A stretch of 64,000 nucleotides of DNA, taken from contig JAKSGN010000006.1 in assembly GCA_024180945.1 (NCBI GenBank), forward strand, positions 4,030,001 to 4,094,000, read 5' to 3'. The DNA comes from Macrophomina tecta (taxonomy: Eukaryota; Ascomycota; Dothideomycetes; Botryosphaeriales; Botryosphaeriaceae). The position numbers were made by a program, and so were the translations under genes. Below, piece by piece: positions 45,605 through 57,322 of the stretch (positions are counted from its first letter, which is position 1; each line of letters opens with the position of its first letter). The notes under the pieces were generated by a model, which had not been told where the DNA came from, did no database searches, and saw only the letters and a program-made list of their open reading frames with translations.

Positions 45605-47258
45605 ATGGTCCACGACAAGGCTGCAAAGGAGGCTTTCGTCTCCAACCTTCTTGGAGGCAGCGTTTCCGAAATCAACCTTGTGACCCTCGTCGCTCCGGTA
45701 TGCCAATTCCAGGACCTATTGCTTGATCGTTAGCTAACAACCTCTGCAGTCAGCCCTCCTGCTCTGGTCTGTTCTCCAAGCACGGCAGCATTTCTTCACT
45801 CCCTATACCACCGCCGCCTGCGCGACCGATATCCTCCTCAACTGCATCGCCATCCTCCTCGCCATTACCCTATACTCGTGGTCGCCGCTGCTTCTCAATG
45901 CTCTTATAATTTCTCACGCCGTTTTCGCCGCCTTTACCACCGCTCCTCCCAACACTCACAGCCATCCTCGAGCCCCGGTCGATTCGAGAAGCTCCGCGCC
46001 GGCGAAGGACCCGCTTCCTCAGAAGCCATTCGTAACAGCATGGAGGGGAGCTATGCTGATCGTGACGTGCGCCGCCATCTTGGCGGTTGACTTCCACATA
46101 TTTCCCCGGCGCTTCGCCAAAGTCGAGAACTGGGGCACCTCTTTGATGGACTTGGGAGTCGGCTCCTTCGTCTTCTCTGCTGGTGTCGTGTCGGCGCGTC
46201 CTTTGCTTAAGCAACAGGCTGGAGGCAATACTCTTCCCTTGTCCACGCGACTATATGCCTCTGTGAGACATTCATTCCCCCTCCTCGTCCTTGGATTGAT
46301 CCGCCTGTACAGCGTCAAGGGCCTGGACTATGCCGAGCATGTCACAGAATACGGCGTCCACTGGAATTTCTTCTTTACGCTCGGCTTCCTTCCACCTTTT
46401 CTGGCCTTGTTCGATTCAGCATTTGCTTTGCTTCCGTCCTTTACTGCGCTGTCGATACTTCTAGGCGTTTCGTATGAGGTTGTCCTGGACTTCACTGACC
46501 TGACGGCCTTCATTGTTACGGCCCCGCGGACTAACCTCTTCAATCAAAACCGCGAAGGCATATTCTCCTTCTTCGGCTACCTCGCTATTTTTCTCTCTGG
46601 CCGTGCCACTGGTATGTATGTCTTGCCGAGAGAAGCCGCCTCAGACGATACTGCGCGGCGTGGCAGCAGTCTTCGCAAGAACGGCCTCAAGCTTGCGCAA
46701 GACTCCATCAAGGAACTCCGCACCGAGCTGGCGCGTGTGCGCTTCAACCCTTTCCGCGTGTCAGCGGCCTCGATTCCTCAAACCAAGCAACTCTCCAGTC
46801 TCCTCAAACGATCGACTATAGGCCGCCTGGTCTTCTGGGCTGTCGTCTGGAGCTCCCTGTACGTCTTTAGCACTAGCTATTACGGCCTCAACCTTCGCGT
46901 CTCCCGCCGCCTTGCCAACCTGCCATACTTCCTCTGGGTCACCGCCTTCAACTGCGGGCAGCTCGCTCTGTTCTGCGCCATCGAAACGCTGTTCTTCCCT
47001 GGGATTTATGCGGCCAAGTCGCAGGAAGAAGAGAGCAGGAGGGCGAGGGAGGCGACGAGCAGGGTTTTGAATGCGTTCAACAGGAATGGGCTTGCCCTGT
47101 TTTTGCTAGCCAATCTGCTGACGGGACTGGTGAATTTGACTATTCCGACGCTGTGGACGACGCAGATGCAGTCGATGGCTGTGCTGGTGGCATATATGAG
47201 CATTCTCAGCGGCGTGGCGTTGGGTCTAGATGCCTACAATATTTCGATCAAGGTATGA
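45605..47258 (+). CDS. GWT1: GPI-anchored wall transfer protein 1 (inositol acyltransferase, PIG-W homologue)
   Basis: Exons 45605-45697 and 45750-47258 (52-bp intron, GTATGC...TGCAG with a GCTAAC branch) give 533 residues, normal for Gwt1. It begins MVHDKAAKEAFVSNLLGGSVSEINLVT, which matches the family's N-terminus (K-x-AFVSN-x-G-x-S-x-x-E), and then has about a dozen membrane spans. Conserved parts include VDFHIFPRRFAKVENWGTSLMDLGVGSFVFSAG, the HVTEYGVHWNFFFTLGFLP segment and REGIFSFFGYLAIFLSGRATG. The enzyme acylates the inositol of GlcN-PI in the ER during GPI-anchor synthesis, which is needed for cell-wall mannoproteins. It is the known target of gepinacin and fosmanogepix-type compounds. 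No anomalies seen. Confidence 0.95.
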
Positions 47259-49083
47259 ACTGTAGAAAGCAGTTTCCGGTGATAAATATATATATATATC
47301 TTCGATAATATCATCTGTCACCTGCATTGACGCTCTCTGGAATTCGAGCTTTATTTCATCATCGATCATTGCTTAAGAGCATCATCAGTGGGTTTTCTTA
47401 AACCATCATGCATCGTATATGCTGGAGGCATGGGGCGTAGACTTACCGTTTTGACACCAACGTAATCCAGGGCAGCACCCCCAGGAGTGTAGAATCTGGC
47501 ATCGGCCATTGAAATCTATAGCGCTCCTCGGTCTAGATAAGTGGCTGGGTACAGCCCCAACCATGCATATCATAGAGTGAAATATCGTAGAAGAGCCTTT
47601 GAGACAGGCTGGCAACAGATGCTTACAAGTCAGGAGGTGGTGCAGAACCTCAATCACGTCGCGAGATCAAATGCATATATCAAGCTCTCAGTCTCTATCA
47701 TTAATATTCAATGACGGCGGTGATGCTTGACGTTGCGTTGTAGGACCGCGTGACCCCATCCGGCGTCGATATGCAGATCATCTTCCAGTACTTCATATTC
47801 GCCTTGATGCTCTAATTTTACTCACTTCAATCCTATGAGGACCGTCTCGTATCATCGGCGTCTAACTGGCTGGTATCTCCACCAACATCCATTACCTTCT
47901 CTTCCTCTTGGAAATTTTCGAACTAAGAATGTGATGTTCCACAGCTTGAAATTTGGTTCAATTCCATGCTCACGGAGATACTGCTGTGGACGTCAAGTAC
48001 GTATTGAGGGAAGGACGGCCGAGGAGGTAACGCATGAAGAGGGTCACGCGCCTTAGAGACGGTATTTGAATGAGTCTGGATACTTAAAAAATTTCGTTGG
48101 GTCCAGCTCTTGCAGACATGAGCCCGGAAGTCTTTCGGCGCGGTATGTGGATGCCATAGGATGGAAATCAGGGACAGAACCTCAGCACAGGCATATGAAG
48201 TCAAGAAATCAGTGAACTCAGTGGAATGGTCTGGGCAGATGCTCAGAATTATTTTATCTGGCATCGCCTGAGTCGGTTTCGTCAATTCCGGCAAGTGTCG
48301 AGAATTCCCCACAGAGAGCATGTATATATTCCAACCAGAAAGTGGACACTCTTACAGGATGGACAAACATTTGGGTTCCTGATCTTAGATCCTTGTCCAG
48401 AAAATTGATTTTTAATTCACTCAACCCGCTTTGTGTCGCCTCGTTCCCCGAGTCCAATGCATCCTCGAAGAACCATATAAGCAGTGGCAGGCCTGAACGA
48501 ACTTTGAAGATAGCGCACACACTGCGCTTCATCGTTGGACACCGTCAACATCCTTAGTCAACGAATACTGGCATTTGAGAATGGTGCGTTGTAAGACTGG
48601 GTGGAATATATTCTCGCAAATCATTCCTTTAAGAATCATATTCCTCAAATCGGGTCTTGGGCTTGGGAAGCTCGAAAGTGACAAGTTTTCCGAAATACTT
48701 CTGTGAGGTAGATTATCCTCCCTGCAGCGATGCTATAAACAATTATCCAGCTCGCTCGTAAAAGTTGCGCATAGGATTACATGAGATTTCAAGGCAAGTG
48801 CTTCAGTCCGGCATTTCATAACAGTTCTACATGGGTGCTAACAGCTCTCTTTGGTGACCGACAGCAGTTAGGAGAAACAGCAGCATGCTCGAGGACCTCT
48901 CTGCGCGGTAGCGGTGATGACCGTAGCCGACACCAATCCACCCACCACCCCCCAATAATCCAGTACTACGAGCGGTCACGCTGCTCCGTCACACTGCATA
49001 CCGGACACCACATGCCCGATCATTCGTCTGCCGCACCTGCCACACTCCTCTGTGCCTTGCCCCCTTTTCCACAACCCGCCACC
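47259..49083. other. AT-richer gene-poor stretch
   Basis: A TA repeat lies at 47287-47299. A minus-strand 47-codon frame near 47511-47370 (MADARFYTPGGAALDYVGVKT directly before a GTAAGT) looks like a possible first exon, but I could not find a partner. Nothing else supported. Confidence 0.35.
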
Positions 49084-49338
49084 ATGAATTCCAAACAGCC
49101 CGTAAACGCCACCGCCAAAACCGACAGAACATCGCTGCAAATCCACCATGAAGCCACCTCATCCGCAGACCACATCAGCCCATGGATGCTCTTCGACCGC
49201 CTGGCCATGCTCACCGAAAAGACCTGCCACATCACTTCCTGCGCGCGCGAGCCCGTCGCCGCCATGCACGAACGAGCCGATCTAGCACGGTCCGGCTTCA
49301 GCGGCCGTCTTGCAGGAGTATGGTCCGGGCGATCATGA
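49084..49338 (+). CDS. Small hypothetical protein (84 residues), possibly a first exon
   Basis: ATG in a good context (CCACCATGAAT) to TGA at 49336. Codon use is strongly coding-like throughout. The product starts MNSKQPVNATAKTDRTSLQ and includes ISPWMLFDRLAMLTEKTCHITSCAREPVAAMHERADLAR. No signal peptide or known domain. The plus frame that continues after CTTGCAG at about 49309 (Gly-rich, to 49744) may be a further exon or chance. Opposite-strand frames look like its shadow. Confidence 0.4.
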   Translation: MNSKQPVNATAKTDRTSLQIHHEATSSADHISPWMLFDRLAMLTEKTCHITSCAREPVAAMHERADLARSGFSGRLAGVWSGRS

Positions 49339-51694
49339 CGATGGCAGGGGTCACGGCTACGGCGGCATTTGTACTGCGTCGAGAGTTGGCGGCCAGACGC
49401 TGCGGGACGGTGTCGGAGGGTCTGGAGGGAAGGAGATGGCGGGGCCGCAGGGTGCGGTGTCATCCGGGAAAGCGCTTTCGGCGTTGCGGGTTGGGTCCGA
49501 TAAGGGTTGCCGGAGTCTGGAAGCGCTTCGGCTTGAAAAGAGGCAGAGGGAGGTCGGCGTCGTACTCGTGGCATGGCTGCGTGGGTCAATAGGTCCACAT
49601 TGCGTGTTTGGAGGCGTCTCCGGTGCCGTTGACCTTTCCCGCAAGAGTGGGGTTGTGTTGGTACTCCGAATTGTGGCAAGTGTCTGGGTTTATGGGATTT
49701 CTACGTGGTGGGATTCAAGGCATGTTCAGGAAACAAGCGGATGATGTCCACCATCTCAAATCAACCACAGAGGCAGATAAGAGAGTGTCGGCAAATTATG
49801 TTGACTGACATGGAGAAGGCAGTGCATTTATTCGTGGTGAACGTATGGAAGGAGGTATTTGGAGCGTTATCAAAGTTCACGAATGTTGCTGGAGGAAGTG
49901 TCCTGGGAGAACGGAGAAACAACCATCTTAAAGTCTGAAGCCCGTAGTATTTGGAAATAGACGGCATACCGGCGAAAGTTACGAATGCAAAGAAAAGCCA
50001 AAATGAGTGCTGTCCAGACCGGATGAACGCTACAAGCACGTGCCAGGCATGGTGCTTACGTCACTGAAACTCAACAAGGCTCTCACGTGTCAACAGATGC
50101 GGTAGCCCATGAGTAAGAACCATAAATGCTTTACCCTGCAGCTCTGTCACGGTGAAGCCCAAGCCGAGAAGTAACACCGACCTTTCCATCTTCCCCGCCT
50201 CCCGCATCTCTTTTTCCCCTGCCACGATAACCAAAAGCCCAGAACGACTCTACAACACCCCCTCTCTTTCCAACCACCTCATCATGAGAATCCCGACAAG
50301 AACCTGGCCGTCGCCGTGACCGCCGATCCGGCCTTGAAACAGCAATCGAATCCCGCAGCACATAGTCCAAGGTAAGGCGGACTTCACCTTCACAAGTGGA
50401 CCACGGTATGCAATGCAGGATCCGGCCCCTTTTTAAGGGAAGGTCCGAAGCATTGTAACAACTAGAAAGTGCAGTGGGGATACCAAAAGCGGTGGGATGA
50501 ATCGATGATGCCCAAGGCCCGTCGAAGTCTCGTATGAGAGGGTGCCTTGGCAGCGGCAGTAGAAGAAGCAACACCAACTTATTCAGAGATGCATTCTCCA
50601 TGCGGCGAAGCGAATGCCAGGCTGGTGACACGCGCCTTCCCAGCCACGGCGTAGGGCAATGCGTTTGAGCAGCGGATATATTGCATAGGTATCGCGACAC
50701 CTAGGTATCTGTTTAGTAGCGGGTCGGTATCTTATGGGTGAAATGTGCAGAAAGAAAAAGGTTCTGGCGGTTACAAAAGTCAGGAAGCACCTTGCGAAGG
50801 GTGAGCTAGTCGCACGATCATAGTCAGTATCCGCGATGTCGGTATTGGGTTGCCACCGCGCCTACCACCAAGGCCGTCAGCGAAGCTTGCAGGGAACAGG
50901 GGTGCAGCTGCCTGCTCGGAGGGCATGTTGATCCCGTTTGCTTGAGTTTGCTCGTCGTCTTTCTCAGGCGTGTGGCTGCTGGGTATCCCCAGCGAACATG
51001 ACCTGGAGGCTGGGTAGGAAAGGCGTTGGTCGCGACGTGTGCCCAGAAGGCTGGGAACTGAGGGGGGTGAGGAGGCGCGGCTCTTCCCGGGATCTGGGAT
51101 GGTTGCTTGCCGGGAAGAGGTGGGTTGGTAGCTGACGAGCAGCCCGAGAACTTGCCGGACGTCGGAGACGGAGCTGAATCAAATCGACGCGAGTCAAAAC
51201 TTTGCCCGGTTTCGTCCAGCGGGTGGCGTAATTGTAAGGCGGCCATTCGGAAGGCGTGAAGGCTCGCTGAGCGTCTGCAGCTGCACATCTTCACCGATAA
51301 CTCTGCAACCAACACTCGGGTCGAAGACATAGCCCCAGGTGCTTGCCATCGATCGAGCTCCAGCAGGCGGCAGCGAGCCGCAATATTCCGCACGAGACAA
51401 CTTATCTTGGTCATCGGTCGGAAAGAAAAGAAAAGGGTAGGGAGTATGGTAGATATAACCAAAAAGGGAAAATTAGATGGGATTTTGTTCATTGTTTCAT
51501 TGTGTAACTCTGGATAGCGAGAAGAAAATGGAATAACCCACCAAGTGCCCTTGCCCAATGACCAATTCCTGGCATCCTAATCCCGACTACGCCAGCATGT
51601 CTTGAATGTAAACGCCACCGTAAGTGAATGCATCTTGTGGTCACGCCATACGCCGATGCACGCCGAATCGCAAACTAGCGTCTCGTGACGCAGC
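49339..51694. other. 2.3-kb intergenic region
   Basis: Two minus frames, 50131-50700 (189 codons) and 50824-51558 (244 codons), are intact but show mixed codon bias and no domain. Their low-complexity composition suggests chance. No gene called. Confidence 0.4.
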
Positions 51695-53111
51695 CTACAA
51701 GAACACCTTCTTTGCATCTCTCGGGTGGCTCTCACCCGGACAATACGGGCACTTGAACCTTGCACCCTTGCTGATCCTGTCCAACGATTCCTTGGCAATG
51801 ACGTGACCGCAGGGCATCATCATCGGAGGATTCTGGTCTGTTGTTTGCTCCTTGGAGACCGGGCATACGAAGATGGAATGGAAGTAGTACGAGGGTGGCA
51901 GGGGGATTTCGACCTGCTCCTGTTAGCACTAAAGGCCGTCTTGTGTGACATGTGAGCAAGACAGATGACTTACCGGCAGCTCGTTTTGGGACGTCCATTC
52001 CGTCTTCTTCTCCCGCATGATGCTCTGCAGCTTCAGGAGGGTTGGAAGAGCGATTGCACCCGCGGTAGCAGCGATGTAAAGTGGTGAGTCAGCTGAGAGG
52101 CCAAGGAGGGAGCAGAACTCTCGAGTGAAGGAACTGGCAACCTCCTCAAAGGCATGCTCATTGTAGAATGTTCGCTTGTACGGCGACTCGGCCATGTTCT
52201 GCCAGAAAGCCATGGCACCAATGAGCTGCTGGATCTCGCGCGCATACCGAGACTGGAAAGCACCAAACTCGCTCCTGGCATAAGCCCATGCTCTCAGCGG
52301 ACCCTGGTCAGGATCGGTGATAGAGCCGTCCAAGGCGTGGCCCATGAAGAGGCAGACGTACTGCAGCCTGCAAAGCTCAAACTCCAGATTGCTCCCGCGC
52401 GCCTCCAGCTGCGCGCTGTGCTGCCGGCTCCACGTGATGGCGGGTTGGAGATTCTGCTGCTGCTTCAACTCGTGCAAGATATGGTACATCTCGGCAAACT
52501 GCTGCTGCAATGCGCCACTATCCATCTGCCCGCTAGTGAACGCTTTCTCCCATTGTTCGGGGGTGTAGGGCTGGGCATTACTCGCAGTCGACAAGGGATT
52601 CGGCGGGCGGGCCTTGGATTCATCAATGAAGGTCGAGGCAACGCCGAACTGGCCCTCGCGCAGGAGGTGCATGGCTATTGCACGGTTGACCAGGGAGGGG
52701 TGGGCGGAAAGAGCATCGTTGCCGGCGTCGGGTAGCGGCTTGTCTTTGAACTTCTAGAGTGCCGTTAGCAGGCGCATCCTCCGAGGCGGAGCGCATGTCG
52801 ATCGCATACCTTATCAAGAGCCTTCCCGTACTTCCCGAGAGCTTGGTGGACCTCTTTAAGATCCTCGTTGACCTTTTCGAATGACTGCTTGACAGGGGCC
52901 TGGAGCTTCGCGAGCGTCATCTGGGCCGACGCTGGGTCTGTCGAGCAGATTAGATACAAGCGGAAGCAGGCCATGAGCGGGCCGACGCACCTTCGGCGAC
53001 CTGGGCCCGGGCCTTGAGCAGCAAATCTATCGTCTTCTGGACGTCATTGATGCTCTTGTTCAGGTTGCCCTTCTTCTGGAGCTTCTCGTGCTCGGTCTTC
53101 AGCGACTCCAT
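51695..53111 (-). CDS. rmd5: GID/CTLH ubiquitin ligase RING subunit Rmd5 (Gid2/RMND5 homologue)
   Basis: Exons 53111-52991, 52937-52810, 52753-51974 and 51913-51695 give 415 residues. The N-terminus is helical ([21 protein letters not shown]). A LisH motif ([26 protein letters not shown]) is followed by a CTLH region ([21 protein letters not shown]). The degenerate RING at the C-terminus reads [30 protein letters not shown]...FKCPYC and ends DAKKVFL, diagnostic of Rmd5. With its RING partner Gid9/Fyv10 it forms the catalytic module of the GID complex, which marks gluconeogenic enzymes and other N-degron substrates for the proteasome. The last intron offers two in-frame acceptors six bases apart (51920 and 51914), so isoforms with or without Glu-Gln are possible. 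Divergent from the STB6-like gene. Confidence 0.93.
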
Positions 53112-53551
53112 GGCGGCGGCCGCGGCGGGCGTGGTGGCGGCGCGGCTCAGGGACGGGGTGGCGGAGCGATAGAAACGGCAGATCGAAGCAGCTGGGGCTG
53201 CAGAGACGGGGCGTGGTCAGCTGCAGAAGAAAGCGTCACATGGGCTGTTGCCATGTTCAGCGACAGGTCGTGGTGTTGAGCGGCGACTGAAGGGGAATGG
53301 CGAGAGCTTGTGACCGGGATTGTGACGTTGCGGCGGGGACGGGAGCGAGCGCGCGCACCCGCCGCCGCGACACCCAGCCCGCCAACGCGACATGCCTCCA
53401 GCCCACGCCAACAAAGACCCGAGGACGACCTGTACGCCCGCACTGGCCTGCCCGTCGCCGTGTCAACATGCGGACGCCTGGGCTGCTCCCGTGCGCTCTC
53501 CTAGCTGCTTAAATCAACCAGCCCGCTGCCTCCACCCCCGAGCCCGCCGCA
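53112..53551. promoter_or_regulatory. 440-bp divergent promoter of rmd5 and the STB6-like gene
   Basis: GC-rich spacer between two head-to-head starts, with no TATA box. A GCGCGCACCCGCCGCCGCG block sits near 53350. Co-regulation is possible but not shown. Confidence 0.45.
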
Positions 53552-56243
53552 ATGCCGCGGAATCCCCTGGAGCTCGAACACCACGAGGGCGCATCCTCAG
53601 CTGCTCTCAACGGGCCTCCTGCAAAGGACGCAGACCCCCTCACCTCCCTCGATGCCCGCCGCGACAACTCGGACGCTGGCCAGCCCGCCGAACAACCTCC
53701 AAGGGGCTCTGTCCAGGCCGGCCACCAGCGCTTCGTCCTGACAGACAGCGTAGCCTTCAGGTGAGCAGGCTCTTCATGTCGCCGCTCCCAGTAGTAACTT
53801 GGGTAGATACCTCGAGGAAGACCCTTCCACCGTTGTCCTCGACCGCCGCCGGGTCCTCGAAGGCTATGAATGCTACATTGTAGAGCAGTGGGCCTGCTCG
53901 CGCACCCATCCGACCTTCGTCATCACCACCTACACGGGTGATCCCTCTCACAAAGTGGTTGCCGGCGTACTCAGCGTACCCACCGATGAGAAGGCTTGGT
54001 CTGTCCGCCTCCGAATATACTTCAAGGCCTTGAGTCAATACCATGCCCGTTCCCGAGACACCCCTCTTGGCACCCTTATGATCACCAACCTCAGTGCCTT
54101 TCCGTCCTCCTTGACCGTTATCCCCGTTCCAGGCGGAGACGTCCGGAAACATAGGGAGTCTTTCTTTGTCAACGAAAATCTGAAGAGACTTGGGTGCTCT
54201 GGCAGAGTCGGCATTACACTTGCTCCCCCTAGTGGTGCTACAGAGTACAAATTCCACCAGCTCTACCGAACTAGCGAGAAGATCCCTCTTGCCAGTGCTG
54301 TCATCGAACTTGTAAAACTATGCCAGGTCGCATTGGTCCTTTTCGGCAAGCTGGAACCCGAGTACGCTGATGGTCTGCTTTGCGACGTTACCGAAAAGGC
54401 TGTCAATGACTGGTGGATCGAAATCGGAAATGAGTACTACAGCATCGAGCCTCACGATGGCATATTGGGCCCCACAACTGTGGCTGCCCTGCTTGGCACG
54501 CTGATGGGTGCGCGTAACCGCCTCAACGCTTACGGAGCACCCGTCGCCAAAGACGTTTTCGACGTTGAAAACACCAAACGCGGCATTGCGTACTTCCAAA
54601 AATCGCAGCGAGTCCAAAAAACACGACGGCTGGATCGAAAGACGTTGGGCCTTCTGCATCGTGCAACCGCCAAAGCTGCCAGTGGAGAGGGATGGACAGT
54701 GCCCAAGGCAGTCAAGTCCACCGTCGCTGAACTGAGCGGGAAAGGTGGAGAGATGGTCATGGATATCGTCGGTGGAAGGGACAAGGCCGGGATCGCCGAA
54801 GTTGAAACAGTCGACATTGAAAGATTTGTGCAACTGGTTCATGGGGAGGGGTCCAAGTGGCTGTGGTACGGAAAACCAAGGAAACATCATGGTAACATGT
54901 TCAACAGGCTGCCAGACGAGGACTCAAAGGGTAACCGCAAAGAATCCAACCATGATGATGGCCTCGATCCTCCACAAATTCAACATAGGGACAGCATTGC
55001 AGATGCTGGTTTGCGGAAACGCGACACGGGAGCATCAACCGACAAATACTCCCCCGACGACAAGGAATCTCGCATTAAGAGAGCCACAGGGAAACTTGGT
55101 GATGCTCGCAGTGGAATCGGAGGGCGTATCAAAGATGCTGTGGGACTTCGAAGCCATCAGCATAAACATTCAAGGGTGGACCATGACGATGTCTTGTCAG
55201 GAAATGATCGAAGTGAAAGCTTCCTGCGACAATCTAGCACAACGGAGGACCGCACGCAGTACCATCCGGAGCCTAGTCCTCGAGGGTCTATGGACATTTC
55301 GAGTGCGGCCGAGGAGACGGCCAACGACAGGGCGAAGAAAACGCAGGCTCAATTCACGAAGATTTTGTCGGAAACGCCTCAAGATTCTCAACCAGCCACT
55401 GCCTTCCAAAGTAAAGATAGTTTGCCTACTGGGGATGAACAGCCGGAGCTCGGTGCGCTTCTGACGAACGAAGACAGGACCGCGTCACGAGCGGATACGG
55501 CGGAAGGTTCACTAGCAGGGTCCATCTACCGCGGAATCGACTTGGATGAGTTGTTCGAGGCCAATGCACAGTTCGAGCCGGGGATATTGCTCCGCCGTAC
55601 TAATAGCTCCTCGAACGTAATAACTCGCCGCAATTATGACAAGCGAAGTGATGACCGTTGGCCTCGCCGGCTCTCGCTCAGCATAGCCGAAGAGAGCCTT
55701 TTCAGATGGCGAGACGTCACACAGGAATCGGACGATGACACGACCGAGGTGACAGATCCATCGAAGCAACTAGCATGCGAACACCTTGCCGCTGAAGAAG
55801 CGCGCCTTAATGGTGAGCGCCTTGCGCGTTTGGGCAATGTGGTTAGCGCCTGGGTTGAGGGGACCATCAACCATGTACAGGAGCTGAATGTGATGGCGGA
55901 ACATGACCAGCAAGAACTGGAAGAGATCTACTACCCGCGACTCGACGAGTACAACACTCTTCGGGAAGAATCAAAAGAAATCATTTCACAGGAGCGGGCG
56001 GCATTGCAGGACTCAATCAAGGATATCGAGACACTTGGAGCAAAACTTGAATACGAGGTCAACGCGCTGCGTGGCAAGGTCGAAGACGTCGAAGACGGCG
56101 TGACGGAATTCGAGAGGCAGGTTCTCGTAGTAGAGGACATGGTCCAGATTCTCGAGGACGAGTGCCAGCCGAAGGAAGGGTGGCTGGGCTGGATATACAG
56201 ACGCGTAGGCGGCGGGGTGGAAAAAACAAAGGTGGAGACATGA
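53552..56243 (+). CDS. STB6-like protein
   Basis: Exons 53552-53760 and 53807-56243 (46-bp intron) give 881 residues. After a disordered start, RFVLTDSVAFRYLEEDPSTVVLDRRRVLEGYECYIVEQWACSR opens the domain I associate with yeast Stb6/Stb2 and their filamentous homologues, followed by VAGVLSVPTDEKAWS and the helical NEYYSIEPHDGILGPTTVAALLGTLMGARNRL region. Residues 430-650 are polar and disordered. The C-terminal 150 residues are predicted coiled coil (HDQQELEEIYYPRLDEYNTL, then heptad-like Leu/Val/Glu repeats). Yeast Stb6 was found as a Sin3-binding protein, and its role is poorly known. A nuclear or corepressor link here is by analogy only. Confidence 0.8.
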
Positions 56244-57322
56244 GTTGGAAAGTACCGGCCGGCAGCCGCACCGCCCTTTCGTCACACGGGCGGTGCCGTG
56301 ACTCGCAGACCGTTGGAGATACTGCAAAGGCGAGGCAGACAGGGACGAGGGTTGCTGCAGTGTATCGGCGACGGCGGCTGGCAGTGCCATCGGCCAAATT
56401 ACGTCGGCGGGGCCAGACGTAGTCTCTTTCAGGGACACTGAAACCGGGCCTTACAAGGGCAGCTATGGTTCGCAGAGCTCAAAAAGTCGAATTCAGCGTC
56501 GGAAACGCTCGCGCAGACCGTTTTCAGAGGCAGTGCTCGATGAGGTCATTGGCGGTTGCTTTTACAACGATGTCCTCGGCAGCCGCAGGATCTACCGCAC
56601 GTCATCCGATCCTTTTGATCCCATCCCGAGACGCCCGTTTCTTGTCGCTCGTGTTCCGTCAAGCTCCGTCCTGTGAGCCGCCGCCTGCTGAGTGGGAGGT
56701 CCATGGGTGGGCCTGTCTCTCGCCATCACGTGTTGCGCCAAGGGCGATGTGCACCAGTCAGTGGTGGCGGACGGGACGCTCTGACAAGGATGTGACAGAG
56801 CTGCAGTGGTGAGTTTCAACCACGCATGCTAGCCTCGCGTAATCCACCCTGCTGGGCCCTGCAAAGATCAGCATCACCTCGTCCAGCGACCCGGCCTATG
56901 CGCCTCCGGAGAACCCTGGATCCCCACGCCATGGCTTGATGGTGGAGGGCATACCCCTTTTTGCAGGGACCCAATCTAGCACCAACCTGCCCCTCCCGCT
57001 TGAAGATCTCATCTCTTTTGGTCGCGATCGTAATGAAACCGCCGCCTTCGTATGATCGGAGGCGGCATGTCGCCGTCGCATGCGAGCATATGGCCGCCAA
57101 GCCCCAACGCCTGCCGACCACAACTCGGGATAATCGGAGCGTCAGGGTCGGCCGCGCGGAGAAGGCTCCATAATGCTGGTCTGCTCCAACTGGGAAGTTA
57201 TTTAGACTGCTCCTCTATTCAATCATCCCTCTTAAGGGTCCATCCATCTTCTACTCATTTCCTGCATGCGCTTGGTGTGAGACGTATTCCCACTCTCGAA
57301 GTACTTTTTCCCTTACCTCATC
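56244..57322. other. Intergenic region before the aquaporin gene
   Basis: Short unsupported frames on both strands. The last 120 bases are CT-rich leader sequence. No gene seen. Confidence 0.45.

Noticed and set aside
50824..51558. Minus-strand frame of 244 codons
   Set aside because: No domain, uneven codon bias and a low-complexity Pro/Ser stretch; not enough to call a gene.
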